A program made the translations under genes and the position numbers. DNA of 64,000 nucleotides from Lates calcarifer (lineage: Eukaryota; Chordata; Actinopteri; Centropomidae): contig NC_066851.1 of assembly GCF_001640805.2 (NCBI RefSeq), positions 4,886,196-4,950,195 on the forward strand, in the 5' to 3' direction. A model generated the notes under the pieces. It ran no database searches and was not told where the DNA came from. It worked only from the letters and a program-made list of their open reading frames with translations. Positions within the stretch are counted from its first letter, which is position 1, and each line of letters begins with the position of its first letter. This document shows, piece by piece, positions 24,021-33,689 of the stretch.

Positions 24021-26844
24021 AAGGGTCGCAAGTTGTGGGGGACTCAGCTGCTGATTTATGAGGTTTACTGCGCACCATGAAAAGTAGTGCTCAAGGTGGG
24101 AAGGGTCTTTGTAAGAACTTATCTGTCTGTAATTTATCAAGCAACCACTCCCCCACCGACCTTTTTCTGCACACTGACCTGTGAGCTGGATACCAAACAT
24201 GGTTTAGATGAAATGGACGCTATAGCTGGTAAGTGTTCTTGAAGCTACTGGCATTGTGGGTAATGGATATCCAGGCTTTGGTTCATTGTACTCCATAAGG
24301 GCTGAAAAGTGGAAATGAGTGATCAATCAGAAAGTAATTACGTTCGCCTTGGCGGTCTGGTAAATGGCTTTCAAAGTGCATGCCTATTACCAAGAATCCA
24401 GCCATAGCTGTTAACAAAGTGCAGTACATCTCAGCCCATACATACTTTGGCCATCTCTTTCTCTTTAGCCTGCAGTGCTCCAAATTAATTCATCTGGATC
24501 ACAATTATGCACATAAATATCAGTTCATCAAAATCAATTTAGTGTGTAAAATGGAACTCGAGCTATAATGCTTGACTTTGGGTTTTGCTAGTTAAAAATC
24601 AATTTGGCTAACATTACCCATGTGTTTAATCTATTATTAATAACTCCAGATATTGTCTTGTTTCAGTGAATGGTTATACCATTTCCACAGTTCATTTGCC
24701 TCTGCACCCAAATTATCAAACTTGCATTTAGCCACACGCTAGCTGAAAACTCCTCTCCCACAGGCTCACCTCCACTGAAGCAATTACCCAGTGGAGTCTC
24801 CACTATTGATGTACGATATCACGCATAGAAACGGAGCGGCCAATGTAACATTAACATTGTACCAGCGGCTCGCCACTTGTGAGTACAGCCTTGCAGATTA
24901 GATATTGAATGGGGTTCAGTGTGTCTGTGTCACCATCCAGCCCCTCCACCCTCCCTCTCCAGCTCCATACCAGCCTTATTCAGTCCCTCCCACACCTTCT
25001 ATGATTCCTTACCTTCTCTGAAAATGAATAAAACAACTTGTCTTGAATAATGTGCTCAGATATCGAGTAGAATGCGCGATGAATAAAGAAAAAAGTTTCT
25101 CACTCATGTGCTTCTGGGTCTGATTTTTTTTTTTTCTCTGCTGCTGTTCTACCACAGGTTAGGGCAGGAGACGCAAACCGACTGAAGATCGTACTCATCT
25201 GTTTTATCTTACGCCTATAGGAATACATTTGCAGAGAGATACAGACATGCGTGGCAGGAGAAAATGAAAATGGAGACAACAAGAAAAGGTATTGATAGTG
25301 ACGCAGTCACAGTTTCAGGTTTGGCTTGCAAACCTTGAATTTCAAGCATTCAAGCACTGAAATGCACTTGTGTGTATATACACATACCACCATCAAGGAA
25401 AAAACACAATACTGCCTCTTATACAATGGCAATAGAGTGTAAGTTAAGTAAGCAAGCAACAGGAGGAACAATAGCCTCAGCCTCAGCTCCATTATTGGGA
25501 AGTAATTATGCAGGCACAAGGCAGTGATCAATCAATAATAAATATATTAATAATTCACTCACTACCAGTGCATCTCAATTGACCTCTAAGAAACAGAACA
25601 AGTTGATTCTCAATCAGAAAAGAAGAGGTAGAGGTATCTGTAACAAAACAGCAATTAATGGTTCTTTATTAGTGAGAATGAATGGGCTCCCATTGTGCAG
25701 AGCTATAACAACTGAGGTGAGTTCTTAATGTTAATAATTAATCACAACCACCTGCATATTTCTTGTGGCTTAAACAAGAACTAATGTTGTTCAATCAGCA
25801 GGTCGCGGCTGCTGTAAAGCAGTAGAAATTGCCATAACAATGAATATAGGATTACATCACACACTAAAATTATATATCTCTGGGGTGGCGATAATAAAGG
25901 CAGACTGGGTCAAAGCACAGCTGCAGTGCAGAGCACTCAGCTGTGGAATGCTCTCCTGTTGATGGGAATGGATGCAGCAGGCATGTAATGATAAGATATT
26001 TTCATACAAATGTTTCTACTCTTTGCTGTTAACAACACAGAAATGGTTTCTAACTAGTTCATGGACCCTTTTAGAATTTGCTGCACGCACTTCAGGTCTG
26101 TTTGTTCTTTCCTGGGAGGAATCTGATGAACAGGATGTGTCCTATCAGTGTTTTCACATGACCAAAAGCAGTATCAATTCTTTGTTAGGAGAAAATGCTG
26201 GGTGTTCAGCATGTGCAGTGATAGCCATCATAGCTGAAGAAATACTAACCCTAACCCTTTCTTTATTTTTGAGGTAATTCTTACAAACTTTATTATATTT
26301 TGTGTATTCATTTATACACACATACACACACACAACCTGCCCCCTTTTCCCCCCAGATATCCACAAGTCAGTGTAAATGCTACATAGTTTCTCTGTTTTG
26401 TTTCCATTTCCGTGACTTGATTTGGTTTACATGCACCTGCTGCTACTGTGAAAATCTCTGAGCACGTACACAGAGGAAGGCCACAGCTTTTGTTGCTCTT
26501 TTGCATTACAAAAGACTAAAGACTCAGCAAACGTGAATTTGAAAACTCTTTTCTCTCAGTTAGAAGCAATTTACCCTCAGCTGAACAGACAGAAAAGGTT
26601 ATCACATACAAATTCTAACTTCATCAGAAAGTTGAGTCTTCATTTGATCATGCAGGTGACTTCCTGTTCTCTCCTGGTTATTTTGGAATACATGTGTAAA
26701 AAGCGATTAAATGTCTGATTCTGTAGCCTTACTGTTACAACAAACACGGTGATACATGTAGTGATAAGTTGCCAAACCTCCACAAATCTGCCACAAACCA
26801 TCTGAGTTTTAACATCTAGACTGCAGCATCTGTTTTGTTTTTTT
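24021..26844. other. Intergenic DNA, no gene seen
   Basis: No gene recognised. A CpG-containing block near 24755-24900 ('acggagcggccaatg', 'ccagcggctcgccac') stands out from AT-rich surroundings. The stretch 25550-25870 is rich in TAAT-type homeodomain cores. Both could be regulatory, but there is no direct support. Confidence 0.5.
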
Positions 26845-26850
26845 TCTCTC

Positions 26851-26881
<31 letters not shown>
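26845..26881. repeat. (TC)n microsatellite
   Basis: Imperfect pyrimidine tract, mostly CT units. Confidence 0.9.
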
Positions 26882-27589
26882 AGAAATCCGACTTTAACCT
26901 CTGTTCTGACTTTATTCTCCGGATCCTGTGATTCCTCAGCTCATAAAATGTTCACATTGGCCTGAATCCTCTTCCATAGATAAGGCTCTAATGAGACGCT
27001 GTAAAAAATTCCAGAGCAATTAGGGCATTAATGGATTTGTCAGTGGAAGAGAGGAGTGTGAATTACCATAAGTACGTGCTGACGCCATCTAGCGGGTGTC
27101 TCACCCGATCAACTTTTGGACTGCGAGAGAGAGAGAGAGAGAGAGAGAGGTGTGTGTGTGTGTGTGTGTGTGTGTTAAGGTTTGGCTGGGGTGTGTGTGG
27201 AGAAGCACTTTCTGACAATTTTTCCCTCCGGCCCCAAACACTGACCCCGTGATTCCCATTCCCAATTAAAGATGTAGACTCTGTGGTAAATGAACTGGCA
27301 AGATGGGGAGACAGCTTCCTGATGTTTTAAGGACATACTGGTCTCTGCGCATAAGATATAACGACGCCAAATGGGCTCCAACCCAAATGGCCTTCCTCTG
27401 AAACTATTTGATTTGCGCACAACCGGGAGAGTGCTAATCCAATCCAATTTCCGGACACACAAAGGCTCGGTGATTCATTGAGAAAAAAAAAAAAAAGAAA
27501 CACGAGAGACAAAACTGTGGAGCTGTGCTGCTTTACCTCCTGGCATTTCTAATTTCAATAAAAACTCAGGCGGTTTTACGGCTGCGCTG
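26882..27589. other. Distal 5' flank of alk
   Basis: No gene recognised. It contains the GA/GT compound microsatellite and a short A-run at 27482-27495. CpG frequency starts to rise towards 27580, where the proximal flank begins. Confidence 0.55.
27125..27176. repeat. Compound (GA)n(GT)n microsatellite
   Basis: About twelve GA units run directly into about thirteen GT units, roughly 1.25 kb upstream of the alk start codon. Its length is likely polymorphic. Confidence 0.95.
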
Positions 27590-27687
27590 AGGGCGCATCA
27601 GACGCATCCATAACGGCGGATGCTCGTGCGCTGGCTGCTCGGGGCTTTTTTCGCAAGGGAGTCGTGTTCGGAGAAAACGGCTTATAT

Positions 27688-27695
27688 TGACGTCA
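27688..27695. promoter_or_regulatory. Consensus CRE (TGACGTCA)
   Basis: Full palindromic cAMP-response element, the CREB/ATF site, 723 bp upstream of the alk ATG in the CpG-rich flank. Confidence 0.45.
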
Positions 27696-28103
27696 AATGG
27701 ATGTGTGGATGACTTTACCGCGTGTGTTGGCATGACAGAAGCCACCGGAGCCTGCCAGTTCTGACCAAATAAGCACCGAAATCAACGGAAGACAATTAAG
27801 CTGAGAGACAGCCGCCGGGCTTTTCAATTAGCCAGGACTGTAAGATGTGATTATATTTTAAACTTTAATGGACACTCGGCTTCTCCAAACTCGTTTTGAA
27901 TTCACGATTTAGCTGCGAGGGGGGAGAGAGCGACGCTGCATCCCGCTGCTGACAGAGAGACCACTTGTACCGCCGTCACAACTGTGCCAAGAGACAGGGA
28001 GTCTTTGAAAGCCACCGGAGCGGACCCGACCGGCATATCAATCAGCGTCCCGGAGAGCGACTCGCTGGGTTCGCACCGGCGATAAAAGGCATTGTCTTTC
28101 AAG

Positions 28104-28134
<31 letters not shown>
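28104..28134. repeat. (GT)n microsatellite in the alk 5' region
   Basis: GCGTGTGCGTGTGTG followed by pure GT units, about 285 bp upstream of the alk start codon and probably within the 5' UTR. Length variation here would change leader length but not the protein. Confidence 0.9.
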
Positions 28135-28159
28135 GGAGGGGGGGAACAGAGAGGGGGCA

Positions 28160-28219
28160 ATGGCACTTTTTCCGCGTGAAGAAGGGAGGACCGCAACAGT
28201 CATCGGCAAACAAATGTAA
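28160..28219 (+). other. Candidate upstream ORF in the alk leader
   Basis: An ATG at 28160 in strong context (G at -3, G at +4) opens a 19-codon frame reading MALFPREEGRTATVIGKQM and then TAA. The stop codon runs into the poly-A tract. The frame ends about 200 nt before the alk start codon. If the transcript starts upstream of 28160, scanning ribosomes should often initiate here and reach alk by reinitiation, which would damp translation. Whether it is transcribed is inference. Confidence 0.35.
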
Positions 28220-28240
28220 AAAAAAAAAAAAAAAAAAAAA
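28218..28240. repeat. Poly-A run
   Basis: 23 consecutive A in the probable alk 5' UTR. Confidence 0.95.
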
Positions 28241-28417
28241 CCCAGTTCCCCTCGTCTTGCCACGGGTGCGCACCGGCGAAGAGGCGCAGGACCCGCAGGA
28301 TCATCGATTCCCACTTTGTGATTTTGCGCTGCGTATGTGAAGGGAGCGGAGAGGAAGCGGCGAACGGTGGGATTAAGAGGCTTCTCCTAAAACGAAAGAC
28401 TCGAATTTTATTAAACC

Positions 28418-29195
28418 ATGAACGCCGGGATATTGTTTTTGCTTGTTTGTTCTGCGGCATTTTTCGCTGGGCTGCAGTGCGCCTCGCCAAGGACCACAGC
28501 GGGGATGGATCTCCCCACCGCCGGCTTCAGCAACATCAGCAGCGGCAGCAGCAGCAGTAGTAGTAGCAGCGATGGCAACAGCGGGGAAACCGGGGGCAAA
28601 AGAGACTTGAACCAAACCATAAACTCTAGGATCAAGAGGAAAACCCTTGCTGTGGATTTTGCGGTCCCTTCTCTGTTGCGCTATTACCTGGCGGAGTTCA
28701 TAAAGAGACCCCTGAACGGCGACTGCCAGACTTTTAGTGGATGTTACACGGTGCGCGCAAACTTGAAAATGCACTGCATACCTTTACAGAAAACCATATC
28801 TACTTTCGTGGACCCAAAGTCTGCTACAGATTCATCAGCGAGGAACACGTCCGCTGATGGACAGCTCCCCTTCTTCTACAAGCGGTCGCTGTCCAAAGTT
28901 CTGAAATTGGGCTTGACGAAAGCCAGCAGGAAATCAAACCAAGTAGTGGTGGAGATAGGAGAGGATATAGTCAGGACGGGATGTGGGGGGCTGTCTGTGT
29001 ACGAGGAGGCCCCGGTGTTCACTCTGGAAATGGACCTCACAACTATTCTGGAGTGGTGGCTCGGCGCAGAGGGCGGCCGGCTCAGGGTCCGACTCATACC
29101 CGAGAAAAAGGCGCAGGTGCCCGGGATCGAGGATCGGTACACCGCGGCCATACGCGCTGCAGACCCCCGCCTCTTCCTCCAGATATCCTCCCGGG
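28418..29195 (+). CDS. alk: ALK receptor tyrosine kinase, first coding exon (partial gene)
   Basis: Anaplastic lymphoma kinase is a plasma-membrane receptor of the insulin-receptor superfamily, activated by ALKAL (FAM150) cytokines and expressed mainly in developing nervous system. This exon gives 259 codons plus one base. Residues 1-21 are a signal peptide, followed by a Ser/Gly linker with a poly-Ser run (41-51). A basic segment, RIKRKTLAVDF (71-81), corresponds to the heparin-binding region of human ALK. The conserved N-terminal region runs from about 75 to 259, including VPSLLR (83-88), SLSKVLK (157-163), TGCGG (187-191), WWLGAEGGRLRVRLIPEKKA (213-232) and AAIRAADPRL (243-252). N-glycosylation sequons are N39, N65 and N143. 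MAM, LDLa, glycine-rich, transmembrane and kinase parts lie beyond the window. The ATG has A at -3. The teleost paralogue ltk is the main alternative, but the match to human ALK favours alk. Confidence 0.9.
28538..28570 (+). repeat. alk: Serine-codon repeat inside alk exon 1
   Basis: A trinucleotide run of AGC/AGT codons encodes residues 41-51, all Ser except Gly43. It sits in the linker between the signal peptide and the conserved region, so length changes would probably be tolerated. Confidence 0.9.
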
Positions 29196-29201
29196 GTGAG
29201 T
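29196..29201 (+). other. alk: Splice donor of alk exon 1
   Basis: GGG|GTGAGT fits the vertebrate donor consensus and interrupts codon 260 after its first base (phase 1). From memory the human ALK exon 1 also ends in phase 1 just after the AAIRA..PRL..Q block. The open frame continues to 29371, but beyond 29195 it turns into C/T-rich and CA-repeat sequence, which supports the exon end here. Confidence 0.9.
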
Positions 29202-29272
29202 TCCTGTCTCCCTCCTCATCCTCCCTCCTTCTGTTTCTCCCTCACATTTCTTCCCATGCTGTTCCCCCTTCC

Positions 29273-29303
29273 CACACACACACACACACGCACACACGCA
29301 CGC
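29273..29303. repeat. (CA)n microsatellite next to the exon 1 donor
   Basis: CA/CG-CA alternating run only 78 bp downstream of the alk exon 1 donor. Confidence 0.9.
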
Positions 29304-29500
29304 TTCAGCAGACCCAATTCACGTTGCTCAGTCGCGGTTCTGATTTAAGTTCAGCTGTGATTAATTTTTGATGTTGAATCCAGTGTGCCTAAAGATGCAT
29401 GCCGCCTGTGCTTTGGTTGGCTTTCATGGTGAAAGGAGCGGATAAAGAAATGTCAGCACATGGAGGAAGCTATTTGTAATGGAGAAATGATGACTGAGAG

Positions 29501-29501
<1 letters not shown>

Positions 29502-29534
<33 letters not shown>
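29502..29534. repeat. (GT)n microsatellite
   Basis: About sixteen uninterrupted GT units. Confidence 0.95.
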
Positions 29535-29819
29535 AAAATAACTCTCAGGGAATCCATGCATTTGGGTCTGTTTCTGTGATCCAAGGGTCTCTCAAGACTC
29601 CTGTTTCATTATTGATGCCCACGGCAGTGCCGAGAGACCAACTGCATGTTGATTCATTCCCAAACTCTCTGATTATTTCCAGTTGGGATCCATGCTGGAT
29701 ATATGCAGCATTTTTAGAGGCTACTATCCTTACCAGCTGTGAAATGTTAATTATTATTTCTTTGTTTTTACACATATGAGGCCTCATTGCCTCATATAGC
29801 TTGCCTGTACAATGTGTGA

Positions 29820-30180
29820 GGCCAATATGCAATGATATTTAAGTTAAGAAAGGTCCCAGCAGGGCTTCCTCGCCTCCACCGCTTCCCCCTCAATGATACC
29901 TTCTCAATTCCCTGATCCACCCAGAGCTGAAAGAAGGTTGGAGATTTAAGAGAACGGGCTTTATTTTGATTAGGCACAAATTAAGCCGTTATCTCCAAGA
30001 AAGCTTTAGCACTCAATACTCGAGGGTCCTTCCCTCGTTCTTCTGAGCATCGGCACAATCAGTGTAATTGCTTAATCACTTTGATGAGGGAGGCTGGCCC
30101 AGAAAAATGCAACTGAACCTATCAGACAAAAGCAAAGCAGGGGCTGGCTCGGCTCGGAGCTGATAGATCAAGGAAGAAAC
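29820..30180. promoter_or_regulatory. Candidate conserved noncoding block in alk intron 1
   Basis: Repeat-free, moderately GC-rich sequence with motif-dense sections ('caaattaagccgttatctcc', 'cagtgtaattgcttaatcac', 'gagctgatagatcaag'). GATA-type cores (TTATCT, TGATAGATCA) and TAAT cores are mixed. It lies 0.6 kb inside intron 1, a common place for enhancers. The assignment is inference. Confidence 0.2.
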
Positions 30181-30449
30181 CCCCCTGCAGGCGTGTGTGC
30201 ACATAAAAACACATGCAAATATACACAAAGAAACTAACAGAGTAATGACTGCATGTAATGATATAAGTTATTACATTTTGTCTTAGTATGAGTTTGGTTG
30301 TAAAAGAAAAACTATAATGATGTGATGTTGTAATGACAGATAATATAAAATTAATCAGTGTTTTCAACAGTGTAAATTTATGCAAAGATCCACACACAAA
30401 CATGGTTTATACACCCCAAACTGTAGTAGAGATGCAGCTGAGTGCAAAA

Positions 30450-30490
30450 CCACTGTAGCTCCCAGCAGGCAATCCAACAACACAGCTGGT
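30450..30490 (+). repeat. Direct repeat, copy 1
   Basis: 'ccactgtagctcccagcagg' followed after a short gap by 'cacagctggt'. The same two blocks in the same order recur 779 bp downstream at 31229-31268. They look like fragments of an interspersed repeat. Confidence 0.6.
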
Positions 30491-31228
30491 AGTGTCTGCA
30501 GGTGGGAAGCCAGCAGGGGATGTTGCCATGGTTTTTGCAGTAAACACATCACCTTTTTTAGGGCACCCCTTTCTCATTACAACCACTGAATCTGCAAACT
30601 GTTCCAGTGGAATTGCTCAGTGGCCAACAGATTAGACTGGTTGTACTAGGCGGCTTCCAGCTGTGCCTGTGGGGGAAACAACATTTGTGATCAGTGGACA
30701 TACTCTTTATAAACAAAGCTTTGGAAGTATAAAATGCTGGGTTAAGGCTGAAACATGCACAACTCCAAAATCTCGACCGCATGTGTTGTGTATCTGAGAG
30801 ACTGTCCCAAGTAACGACAAGCAAATTGACAAAAATGACATGTTTCTGTTCAAGTGATGAAGACATCTAGCAGCTGTGGTAACTGCGACTCTTGCCATAG
30901 GAGCAAAAGAGGACTAGTGCGACGTCCACAGAGGGAGAGGGGAGGGTGGTACTGTGGCTCAGCAAAACACTGGACTTGGACACAGAAGATCAATACACGG
31001 ATCTCCGCTAGCACAGTCATGACAGTCATGATCATCATCCCCTAACCTTTGTTGTCATTATTGTAACCATAACAACAAAGGACCTTTGCTATTTTAGCCC
31101 AAGCCATGATCATTCCCAAATCAAGTTGTTTTTCTGCCTAAACATGATCAAAAAGATAAAAATGCCCGCACCCACACACTGCTGTCTAGTTCCCAGTTTC
31201 CCTTTTGTTCTATATGGGTGTAATATGT

Positions 31229-31268
31229 CCACTGCAGCTCCCAGCAGGCTCAAACTGACACAGCTGGT
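31229..31268 (+). repeat. Direct repeat, copy 2
   Basis: 'ccactgcagctcccagcagg' followed by 'cacagctggt', one substitution from copy 1 in the first block and a shorter gap between the blocks. Confidence 0.6.
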
Positions 31269-32487
31269 GTCCATATGTCCATGTAGATTAACCAAACATT
31301 AGCCATAGCTGTGTAACATCAGGACAGTTTTGAATGAATTTGTCCTGCTGATAGAGACATCAGCTCAGAAAACACTTAAATGTGTTATTATGAGGGTCAG
31401 TTATAGACAGTTTAGATTATTTAATGTGAAGAACTATTTCATATGTAGTCCTGTGCAAGCTGTTAGTGGTGAAGCAGGGAATGATATTGTGTGCCGTAGC
31501 ACTGACATGCTTCTGTGTATGCAGGGAGAGTAATTTTGGTGAAGTGGTCACAGACCAAACTGCAAGTCATATGATGAGACCGCGCTGAGAAAAACACTTT
31601 TTGCCAAATTCTTCAGTCATAATAACTGACTGACTAAAAGCCCACTGAATTATCAAAATCTGAGGCATTATATACAATATAGTGTATTTTAAAAGATATA
31701 GAGTAGTTATTATAAGTTATTATTTCAGCTTCATTCATTGATGCAGACTAATATGAGTGTTGCAGGCAAGGAAGTGCAAAAGACAGCAGCTCTCATTGGA
31801 ATTAATAAGCTGCTATCCATTGTTTATTACATCCGTGATCATTTCTCTTATTTCATATCTCCTCCTTCCTTCATTCTCACACAGCCCAGAAATTGATCAA
31901 GTCTTGAATCATTAACTAAACTTGCTGCTCAGAGGAGCAAGGGGAGACTTCCTGAGGGAAGCTTCAGCATAGAGCTTTACTGTACAAGCATCCATTCATT
32001 TGACATCAGCTATGATAATGAGCTGTATTGAAACCACATCACCTCAATGACTTTTTGTCAAAACACAGTGGGGAAAGGACAAATAGCACCATCAATAATA
32101 CAAATTCCAAACAAAGGACTCAGTTCTGGTACACTCTGAATTGACAAAAGCAGCTTTGTTTCCTACAGCATGAATTACCAACACATGCCATGAATCTAAT
32201 CATGATGCCTCTGCGTGGCAGGGTTTATGTTTATCAATGGAAATGTCAATGTGCATAGCCTGTTTACTTTTCCTGTATTTTTATTTATGAAAAAAAAAGT
32301 GGGGATTTGGTCATTTATATTTGACGTTTGCGAAACCCATTGCAGTCAATATTAACAACATGCTAACGTCCTGGTCTCCTTGTGGATCCACATCATGACA
32401 GTCTCTGTGATCTTTATGCTCAGTGTTGTTTTTTTGGCTTTGCTTTTTGCTTTTTTGTTCATCTGAAAAAGTTATATTGGGAGGGTT
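31269..32487. other. Intronic DNA, nothing recognised
   Basis: AT-rich sequence without a recognisable repeat family or coding segment. Confidence 0.5.
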
Positions 32488-32700
32488 GACATGGTGTCAC
32501 AGTAATTAGCACCATCACCTCACACAGCACAAGAACATACAGGTCATTTGAATTGGCACCTGTATAATTGGATGTACCGTGTAGGTGTCAATGCGAGTGT
32601 GAAGGGTTTTCTGTCTGGATTTGTTAACCTGTGATAGACCTGTCCTGGGAGTTTTGCCCAGTGTGAGCTGAGGATGGGATAATTCAAAATTATAGTTTAT
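32488..32700 (+). repeat. Family A repeat, strongly degraded copy
   Basis: It keeps the family order: 'atggtgtcacagtaattagc', 'accatcacctcacacagcac', 'gtgtaggtgtcaatgcgag', 'cctgtgatagacctgtcctg' and 'cagtgtgagctgaggatggg'. The middle part is deleted. It is clearly older than the copy at 61125-61435. Confidence 0.6.
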
Positions 32701-33442
32701 TGATTTTCAGCATCATCATCCTACCATCATCAACCATTTTATTGCTCTACAGATGTTTGGTATTAAAATTAATTAATACAAGCAATCTGTTAAAAAAACA
32801 CTCAATTGTTTTTAATTGTTTTTGATTTAATTATAAATGCTTGAGAATAGTCGTTTGTCAAAATAACCTTAACTCAAGGTGTAATATTAGCTCTTTATAT
32901 GCAGGAAGAGTTTGCTCAGTTGTCATGGAAATGGCTCAACTGTTTGCATGTGGCCCGTGGAAGTGTGGACCTTTGGTTAGATATTACTGGTGATCATACT
33001 AACCATTTTATATGTGATCCTGCATATATTTGTCATATTGTGTTATATATAGATATTATATAGATATCATTACTAATATCATTACTTTTATATAGTCCAA
33101 GCAAAGCTCCAGCCTCTCGTGACTTTCAGAAAAATAAGCAAGAAGCCATATTCTCTCCTAAAAACCGCAGATTTAGCTTCACTTCATTTCATTCACTGCT
33201 CAGACAGTAATAATGTGACAGTTGCCCTGAGTGGCAGAAGTTTTCAAATCCACACACCACAGGTGGACTCCACTGGCTCTATAAGCTTCACACTGCAGGC
33301 TTACTGCTCCCACCGAGATTACTCTGCTGCATGTTTGCAGAGTCGCAGTTATTATCATGAGCACTTATTACATTACAAGTTTCTACGAGGCACAACTGTG
33401 TTTACACACTGTTGATGCACAGACACAACACCCAAACACCTC

Positions 33443-33451
33443 TCACACACA

Positions 33452-33490
<39 letters not shown>
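33443..33490. repeat. (CA)n microsatellite
   Basis: Long CA run with two small interruptions (AAACAC and ATATAC). Confidence 0.95.
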
Positions 33491-33491
<1 letters not shown>

Positions 33492-33604
33492 TCTGTCGTC
33501 CCTCCATTCTTTCCCCTCCTATAATATATACTCCCTTCTTCCAGTGTTCTCCATGCAGAATGACTCAACTCAAAGCTCCAGTGTGGATTGTCTCGCTCTA
33601 TCAG

Positions 33605-33622
33605 TTTTTTTTTTTTTTTTTT
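33605..33622. repeat. Poly-T run
   Basis: 18 consecutive T. Confidence 0.9.
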
Positions 33623-33689
33623 GCACCCCTGATTGGCTGGTGTTTGGCATTTTTCTGTGTAATGTGTGTGCTACACTTGTTTTCCCAGC

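Larger units (their letters stand above)
27590..28417 (+). promoter_or_regulatory. alk proximal 5' flank and 5' UTR
   Basis: The roughly 830 bp before the alk start codon are distinctly richer in CpG than the rest of the window, with many GCGC, CGGCGG and CCGG sites, as expected of a developmental-gene promoter and 5' UTR. A perfect CRE lies at 27688-27695. A TATA-like 'gataaaagg' at 28081-28089 matches the TATAAAAG consensus except for its first base. The transcription start cannot be fixed from sequence. From memory, human ALK has a long 5' UTR within exon 1, so a start in 27600-28100 is plausible. A strong-context upstream ORF and a GT microsatellite lie within this stretch. Confidence 0.6.

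Noticed and set aside
23739..24200. 153-codon minus-strand open frame
   Set aside because: Antisense of the TATA/short-ORF region; Ser/Leu/Cys-rich, no domain. The plus-strand signal is more coherent, though also weak.
29196..29371. Extension of the alk frame past 29195
   Set aside because: A consensus GTGAGT donor and a sudden change to C/T-rich and CA-repeat sequence mark the intron; the extension has no ALK similarity.
30940..31030. Second tRNA-like SINE head ('tactgtggctcagcaaaaca')
   Set aside because: Only a weak A-box resemblance, no B-box at the right distance, no tail and no target duplication.
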